64,000 nucleotides of DNA from Helichrysum umbraculigerum (Eukaryota > Streptophyta > Magnoliopsida > Asterales > Asteraceae), in the NCBI GenBank assembly GCA_949592205.1, contig CATIUR010000001.1, positions 41,867,001 through 41,931,000 on the forward strand, given 5' to 3'. Below the pieces are notes generated by a model, which did not search any database, was not told the DNA's origin, and saw only the letters and a program-made list of their open reading frames with translations. The position numbers and the translations under genes are program-made. Positions 32,812-45,997 of this stretch are shown here, piece after piece (the first letter of the stretch is position 1; each line of letters starts with the position of its first letter).

Positions 32812-33630
32812 GTGGTCTCGGGTATGTTCCTCCTCAACAACTTACCTGCTGCTGTTCTGTTTGATACTGGTGCCGATAGAAGCTTTATCTCTGATGAATT
32901 TTATCCATTGCTTGACATCACACCTGTTACTCTAGATGTTAAGTACACTGTAGAACTAGCAAACGGTAAACTCATAGAAACCAATAATGTGATACCTAAT
33001 TGCACTTTAAACCTTGCCAACGAATCTTTCTCAATCAATCTTATGCTAATTGAAATTGGAAGTTTCGACGTCATCATTGGTATGGACTGGTTGTCCAAAC
33101 ACCGCGCTGAAATCATTTGTTATGACAAAGTCGTTCGCATTCCTCTCGCCGCCAGTAGAACTTTGGTTATACAGGGGGAGACTGGTGGGACGAGACTAAC
33201 CATCATCTCTTGTTTGAAAAATCAAAAATTTCTGGGAAAGGGTTATCCGCCAATCCTCGCGCACATCATGGAGAAAAAGTCGGAGGAGAAGCGACTTGAG
33301 GATGTTCCAAACGTTCGAGACTTTCCAGAAGTCTTTCCCGAAGAGCTGCCTCGTCTACCACCACCTAGACAGGTTGAGTTCTCAATCGATCTCATGCCAG
33401 GTGTTGCACCTGTGGCCTCGGCGCCATACCACTTAGCCCCATCCGAACTTCAGGAGTTGTCCACTCAACTATAGGAACTCCTGGAAAGAGGATTCATTAG
33501 ACCGAGTTCTTCACCTTGGGGAGCTCCGGTCTTATTCGTGAAAAAGAAAGACGGCTCATTCAGAATGTGTATCGACTACCGAGAGTTGAACAAGTTGACC
33601 GTCAAGAACCGGTATCCACTTCCTCGTATT
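32812..33630 (+). pseudogene. pol: Tekay-type gypsy protease and start of reverse transcriptase
   Basis: The open stretch has the aspartic protease site VLFDTGADRSFIS and the later IIGMDWLSKH, then the RT lead-in FPEVFPEELPRLPPPRQVEFSIDLMPG. A TAG at 33472-33474 stands where a Gln codon is usual, consistent with C-to-T. Beyond it the frame continues ELLERGFIRPSSSPWGAPVLFVKKKDGSFRMCIDYRELNK up to PLPRI, where the element at 33631 is inserted. RT resumes at 43438. Confidence 0.85.
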
Positions 33631-36478
33631 TGTCACACCCTGTCTAAAGCGGAAACAACGGGGTACGACTGCGATAGGATCATAACACACTATTATAAAG
33701 AATTCTATATGAAATAAAATATCCAATGTGTCATGATGTCATTTACATGAATAACGGTTCATGTCATGCATACATTTCAATAATGAATTCAAAAATATCT
33801 TACGACAAATGTACACTACAATGTTAAGGTAAAACATACCTTCACAAACAACCTTAATGATGTTCCACAAGTCTTGAATAATTTCTTAATGCAACCCTAA
33901 AGGTCCACAAAGTTCTCTTGTCCTCTGCTTTAAGTTCACTAGTATAACCTGAAAAGATATTCTCAAAAACGTCAACACGAATGTTGGTGAGTTTTGTAGG
34001 TTTGAAACCAACACAACAAAATAAAACATTTTGGTGTGATAATAATAGTATAGGACAATGCATATAGAAATGGCACACAAGTGAAATAATACAACCAAAC
34101 AATCCACAAACCGTCATCACCCCACGAAGGTGTATGACCCAATCAAATTCTGCGTATGCGGTAGCTACCCATAAATGACCTTCAATGTACACCTAAGCGT
34201 ACATTAGGTACTTACCCTCGAAAGAGTAAGGCCTTTGATAAAAAAAAAAAAAAAAACGAATCATGACCTTCAATGTATACCAACAGTACACATTAGGTAC
34301 TTACCCTCGAAAAAGTAAGGCCTTTGATAAAAATGAGTCCAACAGCCAATGCATATAAGTCACATAGTGTCACACATTTCCATCATATGTCCAAAATGAA
34401 AATGAATACGTTTCACATCATAAAACAATTGATAAAACATGTGAACATACTTTTCCCCCAATATGAAAACATGTAAATAAAAATGGGGCCACGAAACTCA
34501 CCTTGAATACTTAAGTAGATATCGCCCTTAAATGAATCCACCAAACTACCTTTGCCCATCTACAAATGAATATATACGTATATGGGTTACAACCTAAACA
34601 TATCTATGTCCTTCCATTGTATCCCAAGTCCAAACCACCTCTACTAAGTTTCCTCACAACCAAACCTCATGTGTTTTTTTTACAAAAATCAACTCCATTG
34701 TGAAATTCTGATTCTGTCCAGAATTTTGTATCACTTCATGAATTTCTAGACATGACTTAATAAAATCATTTGACTCTATAAACTTAACCAGTGACACTTT
34801 AAGGTATTAAGAACATTTTTTAATTTTTCCAAAATCTATTTCAATAGCTAACTATTTTTAAAAATTCACCAAATAATCTGCCCAGAAACAACAACGAAAT
34901 CTGATTACACAAAAGTTACAATTTATTTAAATTACTTAAGGACTTACAACAATTATAATATTTTTACAAAACATTATCGGCACTTTGAAATTACTACAGT
35001 GAAAATTTCAAGACCCAATTCTTAATTTAACATACATTTTAAAAATCGACGAGTTAACCGAAATAATGAACCGAAAAACTCAGATTCGACATTCACTTTT
35101 AAAAAATCATTTTGACAAACTTATACTCAATATTTGGACACGAAACCAATGCCAATTGAAAGTAGACTCTTAATACTTGTGTTTAGACTCAAGTTTCATA
35201 AAGATTCATTGTAAAACGACCAAGTTGTAACCTTCCCAAACCGATAAACAAATTCTGTCCAGATTTAGGGTTTGTGTAATCAACTCTAAATATTTGTATT
35301 AACAACCCAAAACACCAATACAATCATATATTTCATAATTATCTTTTGTTTACATAAATTCAAACCGTAAACATATTTTAACCAACCTGAAATAACTAAA
35401 AAAAATATTGATCCAAACGATTTAAGTTTATAAAAGTTTTCTTAAAATTCGTCATACACAGCAACAGTTTTTGAAATAATTTTTATAAAATAATATAATA
35501 AGTTTCAGAGGAGGAAACCTGTTATGTCCATGTAAAATATCAAGATCTACAACTTTCCAGTTTTGGCCAAAGCCTGAAAATGAACGTCACTAGGTCAAAT
35601 CGGACGTCGAACAGGATTGAAAAATCTGGACAGATTCCAAGATTTCGATTTCATAACTTTCGGTTTGCAAAATATATCATATCTAACCTAACTCTTCCCC
35701 AAAAACATAAATCATCTCTATTGTACCTCTATTCCAGAAAAATAATAAGGAAATTTATTGATTAGGGTTTAAATGATATACCTATACGCAACACAAGACC
35801 ACGTAACTCGCGAAAGCCAAAAACTCGACTCGGTCTTAGGGTTTCTTTGTTTCGGTCGGTAGAACTCCCAAGGAAATCAGCATGAACGAAATTTTAAGGT
35901 GAAAAAGGGTTAAGGTTTAGTTTAATTTTGTATTTATAGGTATAGAATGGTTTGGGCCCAAGTTAGGGTTTTTGGGTTCGGCCGATCGGACGGATCTATC
36001 AAGGATGGTCTTGGTTCGATTTTTCTTGAGGGAATTATGGGATAATAGTTGTACATATTATAGTCCAATGATTTTAGAGACCGTGGGCTTTGGATTCATG
36101 TCATTTGGAGTCCGAATAAGAAAGTTTTGGCCTGAACCGTGAAACCTCGCGGAAAATTCAGCTTTTATCTTTTTAACGTGTTATATGTTTTTACTTAGCT
36201 TATTAATAACATATTATAAGTTTTAATATATATAAATAAATTATAATTACATTTTTATCATATTGTGCATATTCTCTTAAGTTTCCAAATTATTAACGTG
36301 TTTACGTTTCGCTTCATATCTTCTTCGTTACATGTCTGATTGCGATGATTCTTTTTACGTTGGATTCGTTTTTTGAAAACGAATGCTTTGATGTAAATAA
36401 TTCCATGAGATGAGTCTTAAAATGAAAACGAGTTTTTACGGTTTGAACTACGATAACGGTTTGGTGACGGTTGTCACA
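33631..36478 (-). repeat. 3' LTR of the degenerate gypsy element (2848 bp)
   Basis: TGTCACACCCTG...GACGGTTGTCACA. It abuts the interior at 36479, where the minus strand reads a PPT-like AACTAGGGGATAC. It contains an A17-type run near 34239 and no dense CG-word cluster. Its small ORFs recur in the other LTR only because the DNA is duplicated. Confidence 0.9.
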
Positions 36479-36762
36479 GTATCCCCTAGTTGAGCGAATT
36501 TCGTCCCGAAATTCAGTCGGAGCTATACTGTCAACACGATCATTAAATAACTTCGTTCCTTTAAACTTTGTTCACACTTTTATTCCCCAAAATGTATGAC
36601 ATCTTCCAAGTTAATACTTTAAGTAATATATGATCTCCAACACAAAATTCTAGTTGTTGTCGGCGTTTGTTTATGTAACTCTTATGCCTAACTCATACTG
36701 TTTCCAACCCCTCCTTGATTTGAATGACCTGGTAAATAGCTTCATGAACTATCTCAGTCAAA

Positions 36763-37265
36763 TCAACTGACTTCAATCCAAATGCAGCCCACTCCGAGAT
36801 AAACGACTGCTACACTCCTAAAGTGCTTGAAATAGTGCCCATTGAATACTAGTATGATAAGTGTGTTGAATGGGAACTCGACTAGTGGTAAGTGAGTATC
36901 ACAGCTTCTATCAAAATCAATAACCCGCTCTATGTATATCCTCAAATGTTTGAATGGTTTGCTGACTCCGTCCATCAGTACGGGAATGATAACCCGTCCT
37001 CATATCAAAACGCGTTCCTAAAGCCTTCCGTAATACTTGCCAAAATTGTAAAGTAAAGTAACCATCAAAAATCAGATATAATTGATACAAATACTTCATG
37101 CCTTACTACTACTTCGCTGATATACAACCTTGCTAATTTCCCCATTTTGTAGTTCTCGTGAATAGCTAAGAAATGAGCAGACTCAATCATTCTATTCACA
37201 ATTACCCAAATCGAATCACGCCCACTAATTGTTCTAAGAAACTTCGTAACGAAATCCATAATCAT
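36763..37265 (-). pseudogene. pol: Degenerate gypsy integrase
   Basis: Broken frames on the minus strand show integrase pieces in order: MDFVTKFLRTISGRDSIWVIVNRMIESAHFLAIHENYKMGKLARLYISEVVVRHEVFVSIISD (37265-37065), then FWQVLRKALGTRFDMRTGYHSRTDGRSQQTIQTFEDIHRAGY (37060-36917), then a C-terminal piece near 36900-36763. The usual GQSERT reads GRSQQT, so the catalytic Glu is lost. Confidence 0.8.
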
Positions 37266-37894
37266 GTTTTCCCCTTTCCCCTTCGGGGAACTCCGGTTGC
37301 TGTAATAGCCCTGTAAGTCTCGAGTATTTAGCCTTGAACTTCAAACAGATCATGCATTGACTAAATAAAGAATGTCTTAAATGATGTCCTTCTTCATTCC
37401 CAGACACCAATATAAATCCATGATATCATACTATTTCTTAACAATTCCCGTTGTATGGTATATGTTGAATTATGTACTCTGTTCATTACTAATGTCCATA
37501 GACCACCTAGCAAAGGATTCCATAATCTTTTCCTTGATGTAAATCTTGTCCACTTTTTGTTCCAAATGTTTGTCTAACCCACGCCATTTTTTTGTTGTTG
37601 TGTATATGAGTATCCTTAACGCTCCATCTTGAATTTTGAAAATCTTATCCTTAATGCCAGAGTGTATCGTCAAACTTTGACTTGCACTCACCTTGGCATA
37701 CTCTTTCCTTCCTACTCAAAACATCTGACCCAACATCCGTCTTCCCCGGATGATATCTAAATTCACAATCGTAGCCACAAAATATTTTGAGCTTCCTAAT
37801 TTGCCTCGTATTCAACTTCTTTTGAACATAGGGGGTGTTAAAAGCTCTTATGAGCGGTATACATAACGTTATTCATTCCATACAAGTAGTGTCT

Positions 37895-38785
37895 TCAACA
37901 CATATGTACCAATGTTATCGCTCCAAGTTCCAAATTGTGGGTAATATAGTAATTCTTATGTATCCTGAGTTGTTGAGAGACGAATGCAATTACCTTTCCC
38001 ATTTGATTAAAACACAACATAAACCTCGGTTTTGATGCATCCCAATACACAACGAAATCCTCCGATGATGATTGTGGGACCTTCCATCCCTTTACAGCTT
38101 TTATTTTATTAAAATTCACAAGAATAACTTCCTTGTTCATAACATGTCCAAGAAAAACAAACCTCTTGTAGTCAAATTTCGTACTCCGAATATATTGCAT
38201 ATACCTTTTCTTTCAAAAGTAACTCTACAATTAGTCTTAAAGGAACATCAAGCTCCTCCTTAGTTTTATAATAAATTAGAATGTCACAAATGAAATGTAT
38301 GATAAATTCGTTGAGATATGGTTTACATACGTGTTTCGTTAAATACATGGATACTAATATCGCATTAGTAAGTCTGAAAGGCGTAATGAGAAATTTGAAA
38401 TGTTCGTAACGAGTACTAACGCAGTCTTGGATATATCTGATTCATGTACCATCAATTGATGATAACCAGAACGAAGATTGATTTTTTAAAACCACTGAAC
38501 ACCATGAAGTTGATCAAACAAACCATCTATCCTTGGAAGAGGACAGCGATTCTTGACCGTAAATTTGTTAAGTTCACGATAATCAATGCATAAATGAAAA
38601 GAACCATCTTTCTTTTTGACAAATAAGGCAGGTGCTCCCAAAGGAAAAAGACTAGGGAAAATAAAACCCTTGTCTTGGAGCATCTCGAAGTGAATTAAAT
38701 AACTCTTGCATTCAAATAGTGTTAAGCGATTTGGAGCTTTTGTGCCTGGGGTTGCTCCAAAAATAAGATCGATACAAAATTTCAC
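37895..38785 (-). pseudogene. pol: Degenerate gypsy reverse transcriptase and RNase H
   Basis: At 38785-38486 the minus strand encodes the RT N-terminal region (FCIDLIFGATPGTKAPNRLT ... APALFVKKKDGSFHLCIDYRELNKFTVKNRCPLPRIDGLFDQL). The middle (about 38485-38210) is shattered, and the FIDD-type site is not visible in any open frame. At 38200-37895 the RT/RNase H join follows (FLGHVMNKEVIL ... DFVVYWDASKPRFMLCFNQMGKVIAFVSQQLRIHKNYYITHNLELGA). Confidence 0.8.
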
Positions 38786-39175
38786 GAGTCAAAGGGGGTA
38801 TAGTCTTTCTAAGTCTTCCGAGAAGACCTCGAGGAAATCATTGATAATAGAATATTTTGAAGTTTTAACTCATCAACCTTAAAGCTCATGAGTTGTTTCT
38901 TTTCGTATTTCACCACCATTTAAGTATTATACATAATGCTTTCCCAAACATACAGCTTCTACCTAAATTTCGTCAACTAATCCATTCCCTCAACAACACC
39001 AAAACTTCTAAGTCCGAAGGGCAACAAGTCAATGCTAAAAGAGTATTCTTCAAGCACTAGAGTATACCCTTATGTAATGTCTTTTAGTCTCTATGCGCTC
39101 CCATTAATAAAATTGTTTCAAGGTCTCTCACTTAAGACAAGCCATTGAGTTTCCTACTTTGTTGATTGACGCCAC

Positions 39176-39627
39176 TTGATGAGCTGTCATCTGACATTTG
39201 ATTGTAAAGTGACCTCTTCGGTTGCAGTTCGAACAAACACAACATGTTGCAGATATGTGATGATAGTAGTTACATCTTACTTACAGAAGGTGGGAATCAC
39301 TGTAACCCTCTCTTCATGTGCTAATGGCTACCAGTCTCTTGAATACCCTATCACTCTTGGTATTGTTTCTACATTTTCAACCTTAATGGTTCCATCGATT
39401 AACAATTCAACCCTCAGAATTGCGCCTTGGATGATAAGAGGCTCAGTCACTTCTACCGTCCTGCTAGTTTCCAGAACAAATATGTTGATATACTTCTCAA
39501 TTCTCTTAGCTTCAAGTGCCACGGAATGCGGTCTAATTTTTGCTAACCCATGAAATTGCCCGATATACGTCGTATGATTAACTCCCATCGTAGAGAAATT
39601 CCAAAACTTGTTCACCAACTTCTTCAT
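39176..39627 (-). pseudogene. gag: Degenerate gypsy gag with zinc knuckle
   Basis: The minus strand at 39627-39328 encodes a gag core piece (YIGQFHGLAKIRPHSVALEAKRIEKYINIF). About 90 bp further, near 39240-39190, CSNCNRRGHFTIKC fits CX2CX4HX4C in a broken frame. The protease region between here and 38785 is not recognisable. Confidence 0.7.
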
Positions 39628-40589
39628 TTCGTTATTGAAAGGATATATCTCTTTAAACAGTGCTTTTATTTATTTTATTTTTTATCTATTTATTTATTTA
39701 GTTATGTACTTATTATTATTATTATTATCGTTTCTATTATTATGTTTTTTTTTTTCGCGCCCTCACCACTTCATCATTTGAATTCTCGCTATTAGTTCCA
39801 TTTTCGCCTTCGGTGCCGCTAGCTCTACCATGATTCAATATGCTGTTACAAACCTTGCATGACAATTTTGACTATTAAGGCCCACAGCTGTTGTGCAATG
39901 GTCGCAACAACATTGGAGTTCTTGCCTTTAATACCACAAATTCCTCCAATTCAACCATCAGTTCAATCACCACTATAACTTGTATGACCACCACCACCGA
40001 TTGTTTCTCCTCCACGAGTAAAATTTACGGGTAATGTGTTTTAGTAGTATGCTAGCCATAAATTTCGGATTCATATGAGTTTAGAATAGAATGGGTACTT
40101 TAGAGTTGGTCAAGGCATAATTGCACTAGACTCACAACATAAGCATGATTCGATGAGGAATATAATTTGGGATTTTATTGCCATACGACACGAAGATAGC
40201 ACATGAGACACGCAAACATGGTCGAATAAGCACACATACGTCAGAACACCTTTGTCAATTACGTTTGCAGCCGTAATTGTAAAAGTATTCTTTCATACAC
40301 ATACTTATCTTCCAAGTATTTGTATCACAATAAGCTTTGTATTTACGGAAAGAGATCAGATAGTTATGGAATCCTAAGCAACATGTAGACGAACCACATA
40401 AAGAGTCATAAGATGATTAGGAAACGCCTTACAACGTCCTTCTTATTTGAAATGGTTGAGATGAATATTCGATACTAGCTACAACTAGCTCCACGGAATT
40501 GTGTGCACACATAACTTCCTAACTCATGTTCTATATGTAGGTTCCTTATTTATAGTCTAGGCCAATCCACCTAGATCTCTATAAACAAT
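39628..40589 (-). other. Leader and eroded gag start of the degenerate gypsy element
   Basis: No intact ORF. A T/A-rich low-complexity stretch (TTTATTTATTT, TTATTATTATTATT) lies at 39660-39755. The part next to the PBS resembles the leader of the minus gypsy element left of 14067. Confidence 0.5.
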
Positions 40590-40602
40590 GGCTCTGATAC
40601 CA
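40590..40602 (-). promoter_or_regulatory. Primer-binding site, initiator tRNA-Met type
   Basis: TGGTATCAGAGCC on the minus strand, three bases from the LTR at 40606. It is intact although the coding interior is ruined. Confidence 0.92.
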
Positions 40603-40605
40603 ATC

Positions 40606-43437
40606 TGTCACACCCCGTCTAAAGCGGAAACAACGGGGTTCGACTGCGATAGGATCATAACACACTATTATAAAGAATTCTATATGAAATAAAATATCCA
40701 ATGTGTCATGATGTCATTAACATGAATAACGGTTCATGTCATGCATACATTTCAACAATGAATTCAAAAAAATCTTACGACAAACGTACACTACAATGTT
40801 AACGTAAAACAAACAACCTTAATGATGTTCCACAAGTCTTGAATAATTTCTTAATGCAACCCTAAAGGTCCACTAAGTTCTCTTGTCCTCTGCTTTAAGT
40901 TCACTAGTATAACCTGAAAAGATATGCTCAAAAACGTCAACACGAATGTTGGTGAGTTTTGTAGGTTTGAAACCAACACCACAAAATAAAACATTTTGCT
41001 GTGATAATAATAGTATAGGACAATGCATATAGAAATGGCACACAAGTGAAATAATACAACCAAACAATCCACAAACCGTCATCACCCCACGAAGGAGTAT
41101 GAGCCAATCAAGTTCTGCGTATGCGGTAGCTACCCATAAATGACCTTCAATGTACACCTAAGCGTACATTAGGTACTTACCCTCGAAAGAGTAAGGCCTT
41201 TGATAAAAAAAAACAAAATCATGACCTTCAATGTATACCAACAGTACACATTAGGTACTTACCCTCGAAAGAGTAATGCCTTTGATAAAAATGAGTCCAA
41301 CAGCCAATGCATATAAGTCACATAGTGTCACACATTTCAATCATATGTCCAAAAAGGAAATGAATATGTTTCACAGCATAAAACAATTGATAAAATATGT
41401 GAGCATACTTTTCCCCCAATATGAAAACATGTAAATAAAAATGGGGCCACGAAACTCACCTTGAATACTTAAGTAGATATCGCCCTTAAATGAATCCACC
41501 AAACTACCTTTGCCCATCTACAAATGAATATATACGTATATGGGTTACAACCTAAACATATCTATGTCCTTCCATTGTATCCCAAGTCCAAACCACCTCT
41601 ACTAAGTTTCCTCACAACCAAACCTCATGTGTTTTTTTTACAAAAATCAACTCCATTGTGAAATTCTGATTCTGTCCAGAATTTTGTATCACTTCATGAA
41701 TTTCTAGACATGACTTAATAAAATCATTTGACTCTATAAACTTAACCAGTGACACTTTAAGGTATTAAGAACATTTTGTAATTTTTCCAAAATCTATTTC
41801 AATAGCTAACTATTTTTAAAAATTCACCAAATAATCTGCCCAGAAACAACAACGAAATCTGATTACACAAAAGTTACAATTTATTTAAATTACTTAAGGA
41901 CTTACAACAATTATAATATTTTTACAAAACATTATCGGCACTTTGAAATTACTACAGTGAAAATCTCAAGACCCAATTCTTAATTTAACATACATTTTAA
42001 AAATCGACGAGTTAACCGAAATAATGAACCGAAAAACTCAGATTCGACATTCACTTTTAAAAAATCATTTTGACAAACTTATACTCAACATTTGGACACG
42101 AAACCAATGCCAATTGAAAGTAGACTCTTAATACTTGTGTTTAGACTCAAGTTTCATCAAGATTCATTGTAAAACGACCAAGTTGTAACCTTCCCAAACC
42201 GATAAACAAATTCTGTCCAGATTTAGGGTTTGTGTAATCAACTCTAAATATTTGTATTAACAACCCAAAACACCAATACAATCATATATTTCATAATTAT
42301 CTTTTGTTTACATAAATTCAAACCTTAAACATATTTTAACCAACCTGAAATAACTAAAAAAAATATCGATCCAAACGATTTAAGTTTATAAAAGTTTTCT
42401 TAAAATTCGTCATACACAGCAACAGTTTTTGAAATAATTTTTATAAAATAATATAATAAGTTTCAGAGGCCGAAACCTCTTATGTCCATGTAAAATATCA
42501 AGATCTACAACTTTCCAGTTTTGGCCAAAGCCTGAAAATGAACGTCACTAGGTCAAATCGGACGTCGAACAGGATTGAAAAATCTGGACAGATTCCAAGA
42601 TTTCGATTTCATAACTTTCGGTTTGCAAAATATATCATATCTAACCTAACTCTTCCCCAAAAACATAAATCATCTCTATTGTACCTCTATTCCAGAAAAA
42701 TAATAAGGAAATTTATTGATTAGGGTTTAAATGATATACCTATACGCAACACAAGACCACGTAACTCGCGAAAGCCAAAAACTCGACTCGGTCTTAGGGT
42801 TTCTTTGTTTCGGTCGGTAGAACTCCCAAGGAAATCAGCATGAACGAAATTTTAAGGTGAAAAAGGGTTAAGGTTTAGTTTAATTTTGTATTTATAGGTA
42901 TAGAATGGTTTGGGCCCAAGTTAGAATTTTTGGGTTCGGCCGATCGGACGGATCTATCAAGGATGGTCTTGGTTCGATTTTTCTTGAGGGAATTATGGGA
43001 TAATACTTGTACATATTATAGTCCAATGATTTTAGAGACCGTGGGCTTTGGATTCATGTCATTTGGAGTCCGAATAAGAAAGTTTTGGCCTGAACCGTGA
43101 AACCTCGCGGAAAATTCAGCTTTTATCTTTTTAACGTGTTATATGTTTTTACTTAGCTTATTAATAACATATTATAAGTGTTAATATATATAAATAAATT
43201 ATAATTACATTTTTTATCATATTGTGCATATTCTCTTAAGTTTCCAAATTATTAACGTGTTTACGTTTCGCCTCATATTTTCTTCGTTACATGTCTGATT
43301 GCGATGATTCTTTTTACGTTGGATTCGTTTTTCGAAAACGAATGCTTTGATGTAAATAATTCCATGAGATGAGTCTTAAAATGAAAATGAGTTTTTACGG
43401 TTTGAACTACGATAACGGTTTGGTGACGGTTGTCACA
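40606..43437 (-). repeat. 5' LTR of the degenerate gypsy element (2832 bp)
   Basis: TGTCACACCCCG...GACGGTTGTCACA. It differs from 33631-36478 by scattered substitutions, more dense in the first 300 bp, and a short deletion near 40809. Confidence 0.9.
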
Positions 43438-43973
43438 ATATTGATGACCTGTTTGACCAACTGCAAGGGTCGAGTTTTTATTTAAAGATCGATCTCTGGT
43501 CAGGTTATCACCAACTGCATGTTCGCAACACCGATATCCCAAAAACTGCTTTCAGAACCCGTTATGGGCATTACGAATTCCAGGTGATGCCATTCGGTCT
43601 AACCAACTCACCGGCTGTATTCATGGATCTTAATAATCGGGTGTGCAAACCTTATCTCGACAAGTTTTTCATTGTCTTCATTGACGACATTCTCATCTAC
43701 TCGTGCAACGAACAAGAACACGCACAACATCTCAAAACCATCCTAGAGCTACTTAGACACAAGGAGCTATACGCTAAATTTTCTAAGTGTGAGTTCTGGA
43801 TGCAAACCATTCAATTCCTTGGACATGTTATCGATAGTCAAGGAATTCATGTTGATCCGTCAAAAAACGAAGCTATCAAGTGCTGGCAAGCACCTACCAC
43901 ACCGACCTTCGTACGTCAGTTCTTAGGACTTGTTGGGTACTATCGGCGATTCATTGAAACTTCTCTAAAATAG
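43438..43973 (+). pseudogene. pol: Tekay-type gypsy reverse transcriptase, main part
   Basis: The frame continues from 33630: IDDLFDQLQGSSFYLKIDLWSGYHQLHV, then the RT active site FIDDILIYS (about 43681-43707), then FLGHVIDSQGIHVDPSK and FLGLVGYYRRFIE. A one-base deletion near 43960 brings a stop at 43971-43973. The next ORF resumes in another frame, showing that the element is dead. Confidence 0.88.
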
Positions 43974-45127
43974 CTCAACCACTCAGGACACTGACTCAGA
44001 AAGAAAAGAAGTTCGATTGGACTAATAAACAAGAGTTAGCATTCCAACTATTAAAACACAAGCTTCGCAGTGCTCCTATCCTATCATTACCCGAAGGCAA
44101 CGATGACTTCGTGGTATACTGCGATGCTTCTCACCAAGGTCTCGGTTGCGTGCTGATGCAACGAGACAAGGTCATTGCCTACGCTTCCCGACAACTCAAA
44201 GTTCACGAAAAGAACTACACGACTCACGACCTCGAGCTGGGGGCCGTGGTGTTCGCACTCAAAATCTGGAGACACTATCTCTATGGTACTCGAAGTACCA
44301 TATTTACTGATCACAAAAGTCTCCAACATATATTCGATCAAAAGGATCTGAACATGAGGCAACGTCGATGGGTCGAGTTGCTTACCGATTACGATTACGA
44401 AATCAAATACCATCCAGGGAAGGCAAATGTTGTTGCCGACGCCCTCAGTCGAAAAGAACGATCGAAACCACTTCGAGTTCGAGCCCTCAGTATGACCATT
44501 CATAATGATCTTACCATTCAGATTCTCACTGCTCAACTCGAAGCTTTGAAACCCAATAACATCAAAGACGAAGCCTTGCGAGGCATGGATAAACAATTCG
44601 AAATCAAACCTAACGGAGTTAGGTGTTTCTCTAATCGAACCTGGTTGACTAGTTTTGGGAACCTGCGAGACTTGGTGATGGATGAAGCTTACAAGTCCAA
44701 ATATTCTATCAACCCGGGATCTGATAAAATGTATCACGGCATTAAGGAATTTTATTGGTGGCCAAACATGAAAGTTGAAATCGCCTCATACGTCAGCAAG
44801 TGTCTTACTTGCTCAAAAGTCAAGGCTGAATATCAGAAACCTTCCAGTTTACTCCAACAACCGGAGATTCCTCAATGGAAATGGGAACAAATCGCAATGG
44901 ATTTCATAACCAAACTACCAAAGTCATCGAGCGGTTGCGATACCATTTGGGTGATCGTGGATCGTCTCACAAAATCTGCTCATTTTCTTGCGATCAAGGA
45001 AACCGACAAAATGGAACGCCTCACTCGAATCTATCTGAAAGAAATCATAACCCGTCACGGTGTTCCAATCTCAATTATCTCTAATAGGGATTGTCGCTTC
45101 ACATCTCACTTTTGGCAATCTCTTTAA
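43974..45127 (+). pseudogene. pol: Tekay-type gypsy RNase H and integrase
   Basis: RNase H begins with VVYCDASHQGLGCVLMQ (about 44113-44163) and continues through FTDHKSLQHIFDQKDLNMRQRRWVELLTDYDYEIKYHPGKANVVADALSR. Integrase follows with HGIKEFYWWPNMK, CLTC, the first catalytic Asp in QIAMDFITKLP and the second in SNRDCRFTSHFWQSL. A TAA at 45125-45127 replaces an expected Gln codon (consistent with C-to-T). The ORF from 44111 is otherwise uninterrupted. Confidence 0.88.
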
Positions 45128-45945
45128 AAATCATTGGGTACTTATCTGGATATGAGTACAGCATACCATCCTCAAACCGACGGCCAAAGTGAACGAACTA
45201 TTCAAACACTGGAAGATATGCTACGAGCTTGCGCAGTTGACTTCGGTGCAAACTGGGAAAAACATCTACCATTGTGCGAGTTTTCGTACAACAACAGTTA
45301 TCATACCAGCATTAAGGCTGCACCTTTCGAGGCATTGTACGGTCGTAAGTGTCGCTCACCTATTTGTTGGACCGAAGTGGGAGATAGTCAACTCATTGAT
45401 CCTGAACTCATACACGAAACCACTGAAAAGATTTTTGAAATCCAAAACAAACTCAAAGCCGCACGTGATCGTCAGAAAAGTTATGCTGACGTGAGACGCA
45501 AACCACTCGAGTTCCAGGTTGGGGATCGAGTACTACTCAAAGTTTCACCTTGGAAAGGTGTCATTCGTTTCGGCAAAACGGAAAATTGAACCCCAGGTAC
45601 ATTGGACCATTCGAGATCCTCGAGAGGATAGGTCCAGTGGCATATCGATTGTAGCTGCCACCCGAGCTCAGCAGCGTACACCCTACTTTTCACATTTCTA
45701 ACTTGAAGAAATGCCAGTCTGATGATACACTAATTATTCCACTCGATGAAGTTTGTATTGACGACAAGCTTCACTTTGTTGAAGAACCCACCGAAATCAT
45801 GGACCGTGAGGTCAAACAACTCAAGCAAAGTCGTATTCCCATCGTAAAAGTCAGGTGAAATTCGCGACGTGGTCCGGAATTCACTTGGGAACGGGAAGAC
45901 CAGATGCGACTCAAGTACCCTCAGTTATTCGCTGACGCTACTTAA
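45128..45945 (+). pseudogene. pol: Tekay-type integrase C-terminus with chromodomain
   Basis: Integrase continues STAYHPQTDGQSERTIQTLEDML, with the catalytic Glu in QSERT, to the GRKCRSPICW and DRVLLKVSPWKGVIRFGK motifs. An indel near 45580 then shifts the frame. The tail reads EEPTEIMDREVKQLKQSRIPIVKV and RGPEFTWEREDQMRLKYPQLF, the chromodomain-like C-terminus of Tekay-clade chromoviruses. An in-frame TGA near 45857 stands where Trp is usual (consistent with G-to-A). The frame ends at 45945, just before the PPT. The family is known to use this domain to target heterochromatin. Confidence 0.85.
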
Positions 45946-45984
45946 AACACGACTTCGAGCTAAATTTCAGGAAGAAATTCTCCT

Positions 45985-45997
45985 AACAGGGGGAGAA
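45985..45997 (+). promoter_or_regulatory. Polypurine tract of the plus-strand Tekay element
   Basis: AACAGGGGGAGAA lies directly before the LTR start TGTGACACCC at 45998, fixing the element's orientation as plus. Confidence 0.9.

Larger units (their letters stand above)
33631..43437 (-). mobile_element. Degenerate gypsy element with well-preserved 2.8 kb LTRs
   Basis: LTRs at 33631-36478 and 40606-43437 start TGTCACACC and end GGTTGTCACA. Flanking bases are GTATT (33626-33630) and ATATT (43438-43442), a 5 bp TSD with one mismatch. The tRNA-Met PBS lies beside the right LTR, so the sense strand is minus. The interior (4127 bp) keeps gag, RT, RNase H and integrase in order but with many stops and frameshifts, while the two LTRs look about 98% identical. 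Confidence 0.9.

Noticed and set aside
33854..34192. 112-codon ORF in the gypsy LTR with hydrophobic segments, repeated at 40873-41157
   Set aside because: It lies inside both LTR copies, is interrupted differently in each and matches nothing I recognise.
44087..44737. 216-codon minus-strand ORF opposite gypsy RNase H and integrase
   Set aside because: The plus strand carries unmistakable RNase H and integrase motifs; the antisense frame has none.
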